Made by a program: the position numbers and the translations under genes. Below, piece after piece: positions 47,546 through 56,825 of a stretch of DNA of 64,000 nt. The stretch lies in the NCBI RefSeq assembly GCF_000016605.1, contig NC_009440.1, positions 868,001 through 932,000 of the forward strand, read 5' to 3'. The first letter of the stretch is position 1; every line of letters begins with the position of its first letter. The stretch is from Metallosphaera sedula DSM 5348 (GTDB lineage: Archaea; Thermoproteota; Thermoprotei_A; Sulfolobales; Sulfolobaceae). The notes below the pieces were generated by a model, which worked only from the letters and a program-made list of their open reading frames with translations, did not search any database and had not been told where the DNA came from.

Positions 47546-48160
47546 TCAAAACGTCAGATGATCCGACACATACCTCAGAATCTTTCTCTGGACGTTCCTC
47601 CAGTGGTAGAGAAAGGTTACTTTGCTCACCCCCAAAACCTTGGCCAGTGCCTCAGCCTCAATCTCCCGTGGATAGTTGAGATATCCATGGTTGAGGGCCA
47701 TCCAAAACACCTTCCTTTCCATATCCGTGAGATAGGGATAACTGGGCGAAAAGTCCTCCACTTCGACGCGAACTATCTTTCCCAGGGATGAGAGTTCCTC
47801 CTTCAGTTCGCTGAGAGTTCCGCTTCCTGTAACGAAGGTCCAGAACTCCTTACCCATTTCGTTATAGTTACCCAGAATTAGAACCTCCCTCGAGTAAAGT
47901 AAACCTGCGATCGATCCCTCATATACGTTAAGGAAATCCAGAAGGGCGTCACTCCTATTCACGTAAACTCTATTCAACTTCTTCACTGATTTATGTGATG
48001 CCATCCTCCGCCCCAGTTCCTTAGATGGTGAAACGAGCCAACTCCTCAGGTAACCACGGTCAGGGTAAACCTCTAGGTTCATGGTAATAGCTCTCTCCTG
48101 AGCCTCTGATGTCCAACAACCCTCGTGAATTACCCCGACTGTCACTTTCTTAAGCACCAT
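47546..48160 (-). CDS. HTH_10 (Bat-type) transcription regulator
   Basis: 204 residues. A poorly conserved sensing part (1-140) precedes a C-terminal bacterioopsin-activator-type HTH: LTDMERKVFWMALNHGYLNYPREIEAEALAKVLGVSKVTFLYHWRNVQRKIL. This family often controls aromatic or redox genes in archaea. Divergent from the MFS/hpa operon across 92 nt containing an AAACTAGTTT palindrome, so it is the natural regulator of that operon. Confidence 0.85.
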   Translation of the reverse strand: MVLKKVTVGVIHEGCWTSEAQERAITMNLEVYPDRGYLRSWLVSPSKELGRRMASHKSVKKLNRVYVNRSDALLDFLNVYEGSIAGLLYSREVLILGNYNEMGKEFWTFVTGSGTLSELKEELSSLGKIVRVEVEDFSPSYPYLTDMERKVFWMALNHGYLNYPREIEAEALAKVLGVSKVTFLYHWRNVQRKILRYVSDHLTF

Positions 48161-48177
48161 TTTCCATCATCTATAAT

Positions 48178-48232
48178 CTAGTTTATACTGTAATAACCTT
48201 ATACTTATAATGTTTCAATATTAAACTAGTTT
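48178..48232. promoter_or_regulatory. Inverted repeats between HTH_10 gene and hpa operon
   Basis: CTAGTTTA at 48178-48185 and its complement TAAACTAG at 48222-48229 are 36 nt apart. The second lies in a perfect 10-bp palindrome AAACTAGTTT (48223-48232), 21 nt before the MFS start codon. Fits an operator for the divergent regulator. Confidence 0.55.
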
Positions 48233-48252
48233 GATATAACGGATTAATTACC

Positions 48253-49746
48253 ATGAACAATTCTCCAATTATGGCAGAAAAGTCTGTGAAAGCCGGGGAA
48301 ATAATCGCCCGGATGGACAGGTTACCCATCTGGTCACTCTCGTACATTTTCATTGGAATACTGGGGATGGGATTTCTCTTCACATTTTTTGATATTTTTG
48401 ACATTAACGTCTCATTTATCCAGACATCTCTCACCATATTTCACGTTAGTAGTCCATCCTCGCCAGAGATTGGGGTTCTACTGGGACCGGCAGTTCTCCT
48501 TAACCTGGTTGGATATATTGTGGGCTCCCTACTCCTTTCCCCTCTCTCGGATCGGATAGGCAGGAGGAACATGTTAATGATAACCATGGCCATCACGGGG
48601 CTCGGGAGTCTGTACAACGCACTTGTTAACGATTATTCTAACTTCCTCCTGGCTAGGACTATCACAGGAATAGGAGTCGGAGCAGACCTAGCAGTGGTCA
48701 ACACTTACATAGGCGAAGTTGCTCCACTAAATGGGAGGGCAAAGTACACCAGTTTCGTGTTCCTGTTCTCAACTCTTGGGGCTGGGTTGGGTCTCTGGTT
48801 AGGACTCCTGTTAACAACTCCACCTGCTCCATTTCCCCTAGGTTTACCCTTCGCTCTAGGAGGATCTGGCTTCCTTGCCGTAAACGGGTGGAGGGTGATG
48901 TACGGAATTGGCGCTCTCCTAGCCTTGATAGGCTTGCTCCTCAGGTTCAATCTTCCTGAATCTCCTAGATGGTTGATATCCCGCGGTAGGATAGCTGACG
49001 CCGAGGCCGTGGTAAAACAAATGGAAGAGAGAGCGTCGAGGAAGCTAAGGTCTCTTCCTCCACTTCCCGCGGTAATACCCCCTTACGTTGTGGAGAGATT
49101 GTCCTATCTCGACTCGTTAAAGGCAGTGATACTGGATAGGAGGTATGCGAGAAGGCTCGCGGTCCTAATCCCGATGTGGTTCTTTGGCTACATGACAGTT
49201 TACGTGTTAGCAGCAGGATTAACCACTATCCTGGCGTCCCTAGGATATCCTCCGCCCGAGGCCGGTATCATTGCCTCCTTTGGGGATATAGGGTTCATCC
49301 TATGCGCAGTAACCATCATGTTGGTTGGGGATAAGATGGAGAGGAGCAGGTGGACTGCAATCTCAGTTCTCTTTACCATAGTGGGGGGCGTGGTGATAGC
49401 GTTAGCGAAGACCAACTTACCGTTATCTTTCCTGGGATCGTCAATACTGTTCTACGGCTTCAATCTATGGGTTCCAGTGTCATATGCGTGGAGCGCTGAG
49501 AGTTTTCCAACAAGGGCTAGGGCGACAGGTTTCGCCCTCACCGACGGGCTGGGGCATATAGGAGGAGGAGTAGGGACAGTTGTTGTAGCGTCTTTTGTGG
49601 CGTCCCTAGTGTCCAGTGGTGTCACCACGGGATTGGCAATTGAGGTTTTCCTGCTCATAGCGTCCTTCCAGATAATCTCAACAGTGATTGCAGTATCCCT
49701 AGGACATAAAACAGCTAATAAAAGGTTGGACGAAATATCTCCGTGA
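48253..49746 (+). CDS. MFS transporter (aromatic acid/sugar porter type)
   Basis: 497 residues, twelve spans. Motif A DRIGRRNMLM near 98, span 4/5 motif ARTITGIGVGADLAVVNTYIGE near 134, FNLPESPRWLISRGR near 236 and SAESFPTRARATGF near 416 match the sugar/AAHS porter group. First gene of the aromatic operon, 5 nt ahead of the flavin reductase, so it probably imports the aromatic substrate. Confidence 0.87.
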   Translation: MNNSPIMAEKSVKAGEIIARMDRLPIWSLSYIFIGILGMGFLFTFFDIFDINVSFIQTSLTIFHVSSPSSPEIGVLLGPAVLLNLVGYIVGSLLLSPLSDRIGRRNMLMITMAITGLGSLYNALVNDYSNFLLARTITGIGVGADLAVVNTYIGEVAPLNGRAKYTSFVFLFSTLGAGLGLWLGLLLTTPPAPFPLGLPFALGGSGFLAVNGWRVMYGIGALLALIGLLLRFNLPESPRWLISRGRIADAEAVVKQMEERASRKLRSLPPLPAVIPPYVVERLSYLDSLKAVILDRRYARRLAVLIPMWFFGYMTVYVLAAGLTTILASLGYPPPEAGIIASFGDIGFILCAVTIMLVGDKMERSRWTAISVLFTIVGGVVIALAKTNLPLSFLGSSILFYGFNLWVPVSYAWSAESFPTRARATGFALTDGLGHIGGGVGTVVVASFVASLVSSGVTTGLAIEVFLLIASFQIISTVIAVSLGHKTANKRLDEISP

Positions 49747-49751
49747 GATAA

Positions 49752-50228
49752 ATGGAAATCAACCTGTCTGAAGGACTAAGGGATTTGATGAGAAGGTATC
49801 CACAGGGCGTAGCCGTGGTTACCACTACGTGGAAGGGTAAAATGGTCGGAATGACAGTGAACACGTTCAACTCGCTTTCCTTGAACCCTCCCCTGGTCCT
49901 CTTCATTGCCGATAGAACCAAGGGTAACGACGTCCCATTCAGGGAGACTTCAAGTTTCTCGGTAAACCTTGTGGACGATGCGAAGATCCTCGATGTTTTT
50001 GCAACCAAGCCAGTGGAGACCAGGTTTCAGGAAGTGAAGTTTCATCTCTCAAAGGAAGGGGTTCCTCTCCTGAGCGATGGTTATGCCTACTTACTAGCAA
50101 GTAGGAGCCAGGTGATAGATGTGGGGGATCACGCTATCATAGTGGGGGAGGTGAAGGAGGTTAAGGTGAACAGGGAACCCAATCCGCTGGTTTACTACAT
50201 GAGAAATTACAGGAACGTTTGTATTTAA
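49752..50228 (+). CDS. hpaC: Flavin reductase, HpaC-like
   Basis: 158 residues of the flavin-reductase-like domain: N-terminal LRDLMRRYPQGVAVVTTTW, VGMTVNTFNSLSLNPPLVLF and SFSVNLVDD are typical. Supplies reduced FAD to the two-component monooxygenase HpaB encoded two genes later. The usual C-terminal His-containing GDHAIIVGEV is present. Confidence 0.87.
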   Translation: MEINLSEGLRDLMRRYPQGVAVVTTTWKGKMVGMTVNTFNSLSLNPPLVLFIADRTKGNDVPFRETSSFSVNLVDDAKILDVFATKPVETRFQEVKFHLSKEGVPLLSDGYAYLLASRSQVIDVGDHAIIVGEVKEVKVNREPNPLVYYMRNYRNVCI

Positions 50229-50318
50229 CCTGAGAAGAGCTTACGTCAGACTTTTTGGTGCTTGTTCTTTAACTGGTTTGATGTAAACCTAATAAAATTC
50301 GTAAATTAAAATAGTCTC

Positions 50319-51245
50319 ATGACTAACTTAAACGTGCTCAGGCTTTCTCACGTGTGCGTGAGAGTAACAGACCTAGAGAGGGCTGAGAACTTCTATGTCA
50401 ATCTCCTTGGCTTCGTGGAGACGCAGAAGGATGGAGACTACCTCTATCTCAGGGGGATCGAGGAGGGACAACACCACAGTCTAGTTCTGAAGAAGGCAAG
50501 CTCTCCAGGCCTGTGCTATATTGCGTTCAGGGTTAGGGAGGGACTCGATAAGGTGAGGGAACTGGGTAACTCCACGAGATTCAAGGAGAAGGGGGTGGAG
50601 GACTCCATACTTGTGGAGTCGCCTGGAGGAGTTCCCCTCCTCTTCTATCAGGACATGGAGTATGTGGGTGATTTGAGGCTGAAGTTCTATCTTCATCGAG
50701 GCGTATCCCCGGTGAAGTTAGCCCACGTGAATTACGTGGTAGGTAACCTTGAGAGGGAGGAGAGATTTTTCAAGGACCTCGGGTTCGTGGAAACCGAACG
50801 TTTCCTGGACAAGACAGGGAGGAAAACAGTGGTCTGGCTCACAAGGAGGGGTAACTCCCACGAAGTGGCAATAGCTGAGTCCCAGAGGAAAGTTCCAGGC
50901 TTCCATCACGAGACCTTCTACGTACATGACGTAAGGGACGTGATTAGGGCAGCGGATTTGCTTGCATCCATGGGGTATTGGGACAACATAGAAAGGGGCC
51001 CGGGAAGGCATGGGGCCACAGAGGGGTACTACATCTATCTCAGGGACCTGGACATGAATAGGCTGGAGTTCTTTACTAACGATTATGAGGTGTTAGACCC
51101 AGATAAGTGGAAGACAGTGGAATGGACCCACGATCAGTTTAGGTTTAGGAGCGATTTCTGGGGAAGACCAATCCCAGATTCCTGGCTCAAGGAGTGGATG
51201 CCCGTGGAGAACCTTCACGGAGAGTTAAGGGGGTGGGAAGCATGA
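50319..51245 (+). CDS. Extradiol (catechol 2,3-type) dioxygenase
   Basis: 308 residues, two VOC domains. In the second, iron ligands are His (LAHVNYVV, near 137), His (GFHHETFYV, near 196) and Glu (RLEFFTND, near 248), the type I extradiol set. HpcB/HpaD-like or catechol 2,3-dioxygenase function; in this operon homoprotocatechuate or a related catechol is the likely substrate. Stop overlaps hpaB as ATGA. Confidence 0.88.
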   Translation: MTNLNVLRLSHVCVRVTDLERAENFYVNLLGFVETQKDGDYLYLRGIEEGQHHSLVLKKASSPGLCYIAFRVREGLDKVRELGNSTRFKEKGVEDSILVESPGGVPLLFYQDMEYVGDLRLKFYLHRGVSPVKLAHVNYVVGNLEREERFFKDLGFVETERFLDKTGRKTVVWLTRRGNSHEVAIAESQRKVPGFHHETFYVHDVRDVIRAADLLASMGYWDNIERGPGRHGATEGYYIYLRDLDMNRLEFFTNDYEVLDPDKWKTVEWTHDQFRFRSDFWGRPIPDSWLKEWMPVENLHGELRGWEA

Positions 51246-52708
51246 TAAGGAAAGGGAGTGACTACATAGAGAGTATAAGCAAGAATCCGCCTGTGACCTA
51301 CTACGAAGGGGAAGTTGTGAGCGACGTTGTAAATCATCCCGCGTTCAGGATCCCGGTTAAGACTGTGGCCAGCTACTACGACCTTCACTGGAAAGTTGAC
51401 GGGTTGAGGGTCTACAACAGAGACGTCGGTGAGGAAACTAGCATAAGCTTAGTCAGACCCAGGAGCAAGGAGGACCTCCTGAAGTTAGGGGAGGGGCTGG
51501 TAAAGATCTACGAGTTCTATAGGGGTTTCTTCGGAAGAAGCCCAGATTACATGAACCTATGGACCATGGTCTTCTTCGCCCACGCTGAGGACTACTTCGG
51601 GAAACACTTCGGTTCGAGGTTCATGGAGAACGCCATGGAAATCTATCGGGAATCCACAAGAAAGGACCACTTTTACACACACGCCATAGTTGCCCCGATG
51701 TATGACAGATCTAGACCTCCGTCTCAGTGGGAAGATCCGTATATACAGATAGGTATCACAGAGGAGAGGCCAGAGGGGGTTGTGGTCAGGGGTGCAGCCA
51801 TGATTTGTACGGCAGGACCCTACGCCGAGATGCTGTGGTATCTTCCGAACATGAGGAGGGACTCTGACCCTAGGTATGCCCTCTACTTCTCAATTCCCAC
51901 AACTACCAAGGGAGTAAGGTTCATAGCGAGGAGAGGGTTCCAACCAAGGGAGGGTGGCGAGTTTGAGTATCCCATCTCCTCAAGGTGGGACGAGGCTGAT
52001 GCAATCCTGGTCTTGGATAACGTGTTAGTCCCGTGGGACAGGATCATATTCTTCAAGAAACCTGAGCTCATTGAGGACCTCATGTGGCATACTGTGGGGC
52101 TCAGGGGATGGTTTAACTGGCACTTCATGATACAGCACTACACCAGGCTTAAGTTTTTGGCAGGGCTAGCCATGACTATCACCGAGGCAGCCGGCACAAG
52201 TACCTTCATCAACGTTCAAGAGAAAATAGGCGAGATCCTCCTATACGTCGCACTTAACGAGGCTGCCCTCTACGGTTCCGTGGCCAGAGCCCAGGAATTA
52301 CCCAACATCGTGAGACCCGATCCCTATATCTCAATCTCAGCTAGTCACTTCAACATGAAGGCAGTACCACGGGCAAACGAGATCTTGAGGCTCATAAGTG
52401 CAGGTTCATCCATACCAATACCCGCCGGAGCAAAGGACTTCACGAACCCCGAGGAAAGGGCTTACCTAGAGAAGTACATGGCAATGAAGGGATTCGATGC
52501 TCTTGAGAGAGTCAAGACCTTCAACCTCCTTTGGGACGTGATAGGGTCGGAGGTAGGAATGAGATATGAGCAATACGACCGGTTCAGTAGGGGTGATCCC
52601 ACGATCAGGTGGGCCCAGACTTACACTGAGGTATTCAGGGATAGGAGAAACGAGTTCGTGAAACTGGTCAAGGAAATTCTGGATCAGATGCCCAATCCAA
52701 AGGCCTAA
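51242..52708 (+). CDS. hpaB: 4-hydroxyphenylacetate 3-monooxygenase, HpaB-like
   Basis: 488 residues of the FADH2-dependent two-component monooxygenase family, which hydroxylates 4-hydroxyphenylacetate, phenol-like or related aromatics to catechols. Typical features: [10 protein letters not shown] near 39, [16 protein letters not shown] near 141-156, [14 protein letters not shown] near 184-197, [16 protein letters not shown] near 256-271, and a flavin-binding C-terminal helix bundle. ATG 51242 overlaps the dioxygenase stop. A longer frame from 51194 is not needed. Confidence 0.9.
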   Translation: MIRKGSDYIESISKNPPVTYYEGEVVSDVVNHPAFRIPVKTVASYYDLHWKVDGLRVYNRDVGEETSISLVRPRSKEDLLKLGEGLVKIYEFYRGFFGRSPDYMNLWTMVFFAHAEDYFGKHFGSRFMENAMEIYRESTRKDHFYTHAIVAPMYDRSRPPSQWEDPYIQIGITEERPEGVVVRGAAMICTAGPYAEMLWYLPNMRRDSDPRYALYFSIPTTTKGVRFIARRGFQPREGGEFEYPISSRWDEADAILVLDNVLVPWDRIIFFKKPELIEDLMWHTVGLRGWFNWHFMIQHYTRLKFLAGLAMTITEAAGTSTFINVQEKIGEILLYVALNEAALYGSVARAQELPNIVRPDPYISISASHFNMKAVPRANEILRLISAGSSIPIPAGAKDFTNPEERAYLEKYMAMKGFDALERVKTFNLLWDVIGSEVGMRYEQYDRFSRGDPTIRWAQTYTEVFRDRRNEFVKLVKEILDQMPNPKA

Positions 52709-52712
52709 AAAA

Positions 52713-53042
52713 CTACACGTCGACTTCTATCCAGCCACCATTATCCCTGACCTGATATGTCTTCAAGCCAAGTTTTTCCTTGGGTGCGTCCTTGGCTACG
52801 TATGGAGGCTCCAGCATTTCACCAGTCTTAAGGTTGAAGACTGCGTGATGGCAGGGACACTTCACTGTTAAGTTTCCGGAGTCAAGTTCACCCAGGATAC
52901 ACCTAGCGTGAGAGCAAACCGCATCCATTCCGTAAAGCGTTCCATTAACATTCGCAATGAAAATTACCTTATCATCTACCTTAACGGCAGCATGACCTGC
53001 CTTTTCCAGTGCCTTTGCACTTATGGTTCTTTTCCAAGTCAT
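52713..53042 (-). CDS. Rieske ferredoxin
   Basis: 109 residues with CSHARC (Cys-x-His) near 43-48 and CPCHHAVF (Cys-x2-His) near 61-68, binding a [2Fe-2S] cluster. Single-domain type, used as an electron carrier for oxygenases or dioxygenases. Convergent with hpaB (4 nt apart), so it may be expressed separately but belongs to the aromatic locus. Confidence 0.88.
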   Translation of the reverse strand: MTWKRTISAKALEKAGHAAVKVDDKVIFIANVNGTLYGMDAVCSHARCILGELDSGNLTVKCPCHHAVFNLKTGEMLEPPYVAKDAPKEKLGLKTYQVRDNGGWIEVDV

Positions 53043-53204
53043 GGCAAAGATCTTTTTCTAGATCTCTTAAAGATTTCACTTTATAAAAATATAAATGTCT
53101 TAAAACAGACAAAAAATTAAAATGAAAATAGTGAAGAGGGTCTCCTGCACTGAATTGAAGGAGCCTTCATGAACGCTAAATACCCTTGAAAAGACCTATT
53201 CCTA

Positions 53205-53634
53205 ATGAGTGGGATCAGGATTCAACTGCTTAAGGCGAGGGCTTTACAGTTTCTTGAAAATGCTAGACTTAACGTGGAAAAGGGATATTATGATTTGGCC
53301 GTGTTTAACTGTGAACAATCACTTCAACTCTATCTAAAGGCGATATTACAGGAACCCTTTGCGTCCGAATTCAGATCTCATGAGCTTAAATCACTCCTGT
53401 CTCATCTCTCTAAGCTGTTGGGAGAGCGAGTTTCAGGAGGCACAGAGGGAAATAGATGCGTTGACTAGGTCAAAAAGGGATTTCTTAATTGATTTAGAAA
53501 ATGCGTATATCGATAGCAGATATGGTGACGTGGAGTACGATAGGTCTCATGCCGAGGAAATTTTGAAGTCCACCGAGGAGACCATAAATAAACTGGAGGT
53601 GATTGCTAGGAATGTCAAGCTGGGTAAGGGATAA
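53205..53634 (+). pseudogene. Frameshifted HEPN-domain gene
   Basis: Two overlapping frames give one HEPN protein. The first (53205-53468) encodes FLENARLNVEKGYYDLAVFNCEQSLQLYLKAIL and HELKSLLSHL; the second continues from about 53425 with EFQEAQREIDALTRSKRDFLIDLENAY and DRSHAEEILKST. A 1-nt shift near 53415-53430 (around TTGGGAGAGCGAG) breaks the gene. The 5' product ends in a short nonsense tail. HEPN proteins of this kind pair with a nucleotidyltransferase, which follows and overlaps. Confidence 0.78.
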
Positions 53635-53956
53635 GTTTGAGCACCTTTCCAAGTGGAGGGAGTATGCCAAGGCCATAGCGGATTCGGCAAGGGAGTTTGA
53701 TCCTGGGGTGAAGGTTTACGTTTTCGGGGGAGTGGCAGAGGATAGGATAACCGTGTTAAGCGATATAGATATACTTATCATTTTTCCTAGACTATTAAGT
53801 GACAGGGACATAATCAGGTTAAGGAGAGAAATACTTGTAAGGGCTATGGATGAGCACTCTCCTCCCTTTGACTCTCCGGTGGAGCTACACGTAGTTGACT
53901 CTGAAAGGGCAAAGGAGTATCTCGGTCGTGCAAGGAAGTTGATTGAGATAACGTAG
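53612..53956 (+). CDS. MNT-type nucleotidyltransferase
   Basis: 114 residues. Motif GGVAEDRITVLSDIDILII: normally GSxAxGxxxxxSDIDLL, so the first position GG replaces GS; SDID supplies the metal Asp pair. A third Asp/Glu lies in PVELHVVDSE. Antitoxin partner of HEPN RNases, acting by AMPylation or complex formation. Intact although the HEPN gene is broken. Start ATG 53612 (longer frame from 53603 possible). Confidence 0.82.
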   Translation: MSSWVRDKFEHLSKWREYAKAIADSAREFDPGVKVYVFGGVAEDRITVLSDIDILIIFPRLLSDRDIIRLRREILVRAMDEHSPPFDSPVELHVVDSERAKEYLGRARKLIEIT

Positions 53957-54162
53957 GCTCCACTAAGAGTTGAAGGATCCCAGTTATCACGGAATCCATG
54001 ATCTCATAAACTCTCCTCTCCTCGCGTTTAAGGTACCTTTCCGAGAAGAGTCTCTTCTCGTTTATGCGGAACCTGTTAAGTTCGATTCTCCAATGATCAG
54101 AACCAAGAGACTCAAGATCTTAGTCTTCTTGTCGGATGGGCCGTCCGCTATTAAACATGAAT

Positions 54163-54194
54163 TTCATGGGTACCCGAGATTCATGGGTACCCAT
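54163..54194. repeat. Two TTCATGGGTACCC repeats with palindrome
   Basis: TTCATGGGTACCC at 54163-54175 and 54180-54192. Each contains GGGTACCC; the second extends to ATGGGTACCCAT, a 12-bp palindrome (54183-54194). They lie about 90 nt before the MFS gene at 54284 in a 327-nt spacer (53957-54283) that has no other recognised feature. Possible operator. Confidence 0.5.
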
Positions 54195-54283
54195 ACAATG
54201 AAGGGACTAACGGTTCCCGTGGATCACATGGACCAGGGGCCCTCTGAGCAATCCTAATTAATCCTGTTATCGATATATCTAAT

Positions 54284-55696
54284 ATGAGGAGCGAGTTCTG
54301 GAAGTTCGTGCCCATCCTCGCCTTCATTTCCATTATGACCATGTATGTGGAGATGGTGGTGCTCCCCTCATTACCGAGGATAGAGTCGCAGTTCAATGTT
54401 ACGTCATCAGAGGGATCTTGGATACTTTCCTCGGAAACCCTCACAGGGATGGCACTCGCTCCCTTAGTGGGTAGACTTGCAGACTCTTGGGGGAGGAAGA
54501 GAGTGCTACTCTCAATCCTTTCAATTTACATCGTGTCCGTTGCCCTAACTTCCTTGTCCCCAAACTTTGCTGTACTCATAGCCTCAAGGTCTGTTCAAGG
54601 CATCGGGTTAAGTATTAACCCTCTAGCGTATACCCTTCTCAGGGAAAGGCTTAGCAACAGGGAACTTCCAGTTGCTCAGGGTGTGATAGCCTCCACTTTC
54701 GCTGTTGGTGCAGCAGTTGCTCTGCCTATTGGTAGTTTCATTTCTCAGTATTACTCCTGGCAGTTCGCTTACATAACCTCTCTCCCCTTCCTAGTGATGA
54801 GCGTAATACTGGTTTACCTTCTTTTTCCCAGCTCAACCGTGAGAACAGGAGAGAAGATTGACGTCGTGGGAGTTGGGTTGCTGTCATTGGGTTTCCTACT
54901 TGTGGGAATTGGTTTCACCGAGGCCCCTAGCTGGGGATGGACCTCTCCTGGGTTCTTCTCCCTTCTGGGTCTCGGAGGCCTCATCCTAGCCTACTTTGCC
55001 CTTCGTGAGAGGAGAGTCAACAACCCAGTCATCAATCCCGAGGACCTCAAGAACCCAAACATCTCCGTTCCTCTCCTTTCCTCGTTCATAACGGGTTTTG
55101 GGCTTTTCCTTACTTTCCAGTCCCTTGTGTTCATTTTCGAGTTACCTAGACCAGTGGGATACGGTTACAGCATCCTGCAGACCGGAGAGACAATGGCGCC
55201 CATATCCCTGGTGCTCCTAGTTGGTGGACCACTTTTCGGAAGTCTAGTGAACAAGGTAGGTTATAAGAGAGTGATCCTGTCTTCCTCAATGGCATCTACT
55301 GGGACCTTAGGTTTACTAGCCTGGGTCGTGGGCAAGGTAGGTGTGCCTGAACTCATGGGTGTCCTGGTACTCGTGTTGTTCTTCATTTCTGGGATGAATG
55401 TTACCAGGATCACACTTCTGCTGGCCTCATCCTCTAGGGAGAAAATGTCGTCAATCACGGGGACTAATACCTCAATGAGACTCATGGGTAACACGCTAGG
55501 GCCTATCATCAGTGGATCGCTTCAGGACACGTATAAGTTCCCCCTGTTCTCCGGCTTTCTGGGTAGTATCCCTCTCTTTACCTTCATACCCTCGATTCAG
55601 GCCTTTCAGTACTCCTTCCTCATCTCCATGGCATCAGTGATCTGCGTGGTAATACTTGCAACGAGGATAAGGGAAACGTCCATGTTGACTAGCTAG
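54284..55696 (+). CDS. MFS drug-exporter-like transporter (DHA2/EmrB type)
   Basis: 470 residues, about fourteen spans. Motif A GRLADSWGRKRVLL near 63-76 and motif C-like GVIASTFAVGAAVALPIGSFIS near 131-152 support an antiporter. DHA2 members expel hydrophobic compounds. Two repeated palindromes upstream may control it. Stop overlaps the convergent gene by 8 nt. Substrate unknown. Confidence 0.82.
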   Translation: MRSEFWKFVPILAFISIMTMYVEMVVLPSLPRIESQFNVTSSEGSWILSSETLTGMALAPLVGRLADSWGRKRVLLSILSIYIVSVALTSLSPNFAVLIASRSVQGIGLSINPLAYTLLRERLSNRELPVAQGVIASTFAVGAAVALPIGSFISQYYSWQFAYITSLPFLVMSVILVYLLFPSSTVRTGEKIDVVGVGLLSLGFLLVGIGFTEAPSWGWTSPGFFSLLGLGGLILAYFALRERRVNNPVINPEDLKNPNISVPLLSSFITGFGLFLTFQSLVFIFELPRPVGYGYSILQTGETMAPISLVLLVGGPLFGSLVNKVGYKRVILSSSMASTGTLGLLAWVVGKVGVPELMGVLVLVLFFISGMNVTRITLLLASSSREKMSSITGTNTSMRLMGNTLGPIISGSLQDTYKFPLFSGFLGSIPLFTFIPSIQAFQYSFLISMASVICVVILATRIRETSMLTS

Positions 55697-56117
55697 TTTT
55701 CCAGCTCCTCCAATCCCCGAACTTGTCGTACTCGGGGCAAGCTCTCCTGTAGTTTATACCCTGAACCCAGTCCACGTTGACGAAGGTATCGAAGAACTTC
55801 CTCTCCATGGTACTGGGCCTTTCAACTAGGGGAGAGATCTCGCTTACTACGGACTCCATCTCCTCTCTTGAGGAAAAGTACAAAACGATGACTCCCCTGC
55901 TCATTAACCTAAGTGGGAAGGGGAAGAAGGAGAACTTCCACGGAACGCCTAGCTCGTCCAGTAGGACTAGAACGTCATCCAGTTGAACCTTAAGGGAGGA
56001 GATGGGTATCCCTACCTTCCAGCAGTTGAGGGAGTTTGAATGTTGAACTCCCTTGAGGAACTCAGCGTAACATACCTCGCACTTCCCCCACTCCTTCCTC
56101 CCCTGAACCCACCTCAC
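55689..56117 (-). CDS. Hypothetical protein coupled to methyltransferase
   Basis: 142 residues from a GTG start whose GTGA overlaps the methyltransferase stop. Cys pairs (KCEVC near 12-16, Cys near 33, and ACPEYD near the end) could bind metal. The middle is helical and hydrophobic-aromatic (PWKFSFFPFPLR). Family not recognised. A longer frame to 56195 would overlap the methyltransferase by 82 nt and is less likely. Confidence 0.55.
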   Translation of the reverse strand: MRWVQGRKEWGKCEVCYAEFLKGVQHSNSLNCWKVGIPISSLKVQLDDVLVLLDELGVPWKFSFFPFPLRLMSRGVIVLYFSSREEMESVVSEISPLVERPSTMERKFFDTFVNVDWVQGINYRRACPEYDKFGDWRSWKTS

Positions 56118-56656
56118 TTTTCCACCAGGGCCCACCATTCCATGAATGAAGAACCGCTCCTTATCACCTTGAACTTGGAGAGTAATTCTTTCCACTCTTC
56201 CTCCTTCACGCTTCTCGGGTCCTTTCCTCTTCCCTTCCTTGAGCTCACGTAGGCCCTCGCAGATCTCCTCATGACCCTCCTCATTTCATCTACTGCCCCC
56301 TTGTGATCCACGAGACAACATAGCACAAGGTTTGAGAACACGAAGTCCACACTCTCGTCACCAAGAAAGCTCAGGGAACTTGCAGACCCCACCCTCGCCT
56401 CAACGTTGCTTAGACCCTTCCTCTTGATCCTATCTATTGCCCTTGGGTCAGGGTCAACTGCCCACACCTTTCCCTTCTCCCCCACCAACCTGGACAGGAG
56501 AGGGATGAAGAAACCTGGCCCAGACCCCACGTCCAGAACAGTCATCCCTGGGATAATCGAGTCCCTAAACCTATCCAAGATCCTGGTTGGGGGCGAGAAA
56601 GCCCTCCTCACTGGATTATCAAGTATGAACGGCGGTATTTTCCTATCCTGAACCAT
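56114..56656 (-). CDS. Class I SAM-dependent methyltransferase
   Basis: 180 residues. AdoMet motifs: VLDVGSGPGFFIPLLSR near 41-57, WAVDPDPRAIDRI near 69-81, GDESVDFVFSNLVLCCLVD near 103-121, and EEMRR-like DEMRRVMRRS. Resembles UbiE-type methyltransferases that act on small molecules or quinones. Target unknown. Coupled to the 142-residue protein. Confidence 0.82.
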   Translation of the reverse strand: MVQDRKIPPFILDNPVRRAFSPPTRILDRFRDSIIPGMTVLDVGSGPGFFIPLLSRLVGEKGKVWAVDPDPRAIDRIKRKGLSNVEARVGSASSLSFLGDESVDFVFSNLVLCCLVDHKGAVDEMRRVMRRSARAYVSSRKGRGKDPRSVKEEEWKELLSKFKVIRSGSSFMEWWALVEK

Positions 56657-56825
56657 AAGTCACGGTGGAATGATAGGTTAAATTTTTTCTCATTAGTGTA
56701 TTAAGTAGAAATATAAATCGGTTAATTCAACATAGGTTTAGGGCCGGTTTCTTTCGTATAATGAGCTCATGTTTAGAAGGAAAGTTAGGATTACTTAAGG
56801 CTGGATTGAGCAGACACTAGTCCTC

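Noticed and set aside
51194-51241. Upstream extension of HpaB by 16 residues
   Set aside because: It lies inside the dioxygenase gene and ATG at 51242 gives a proper ATGA overlap and family-like N-terminus.
56118-56195. Longer start for the 142-residue protein next to the methyltransferase
   Set aside because: Would overlap the methyltransferase by 82 nt; GTG at 56117 gives a 4-nt overlap instead.
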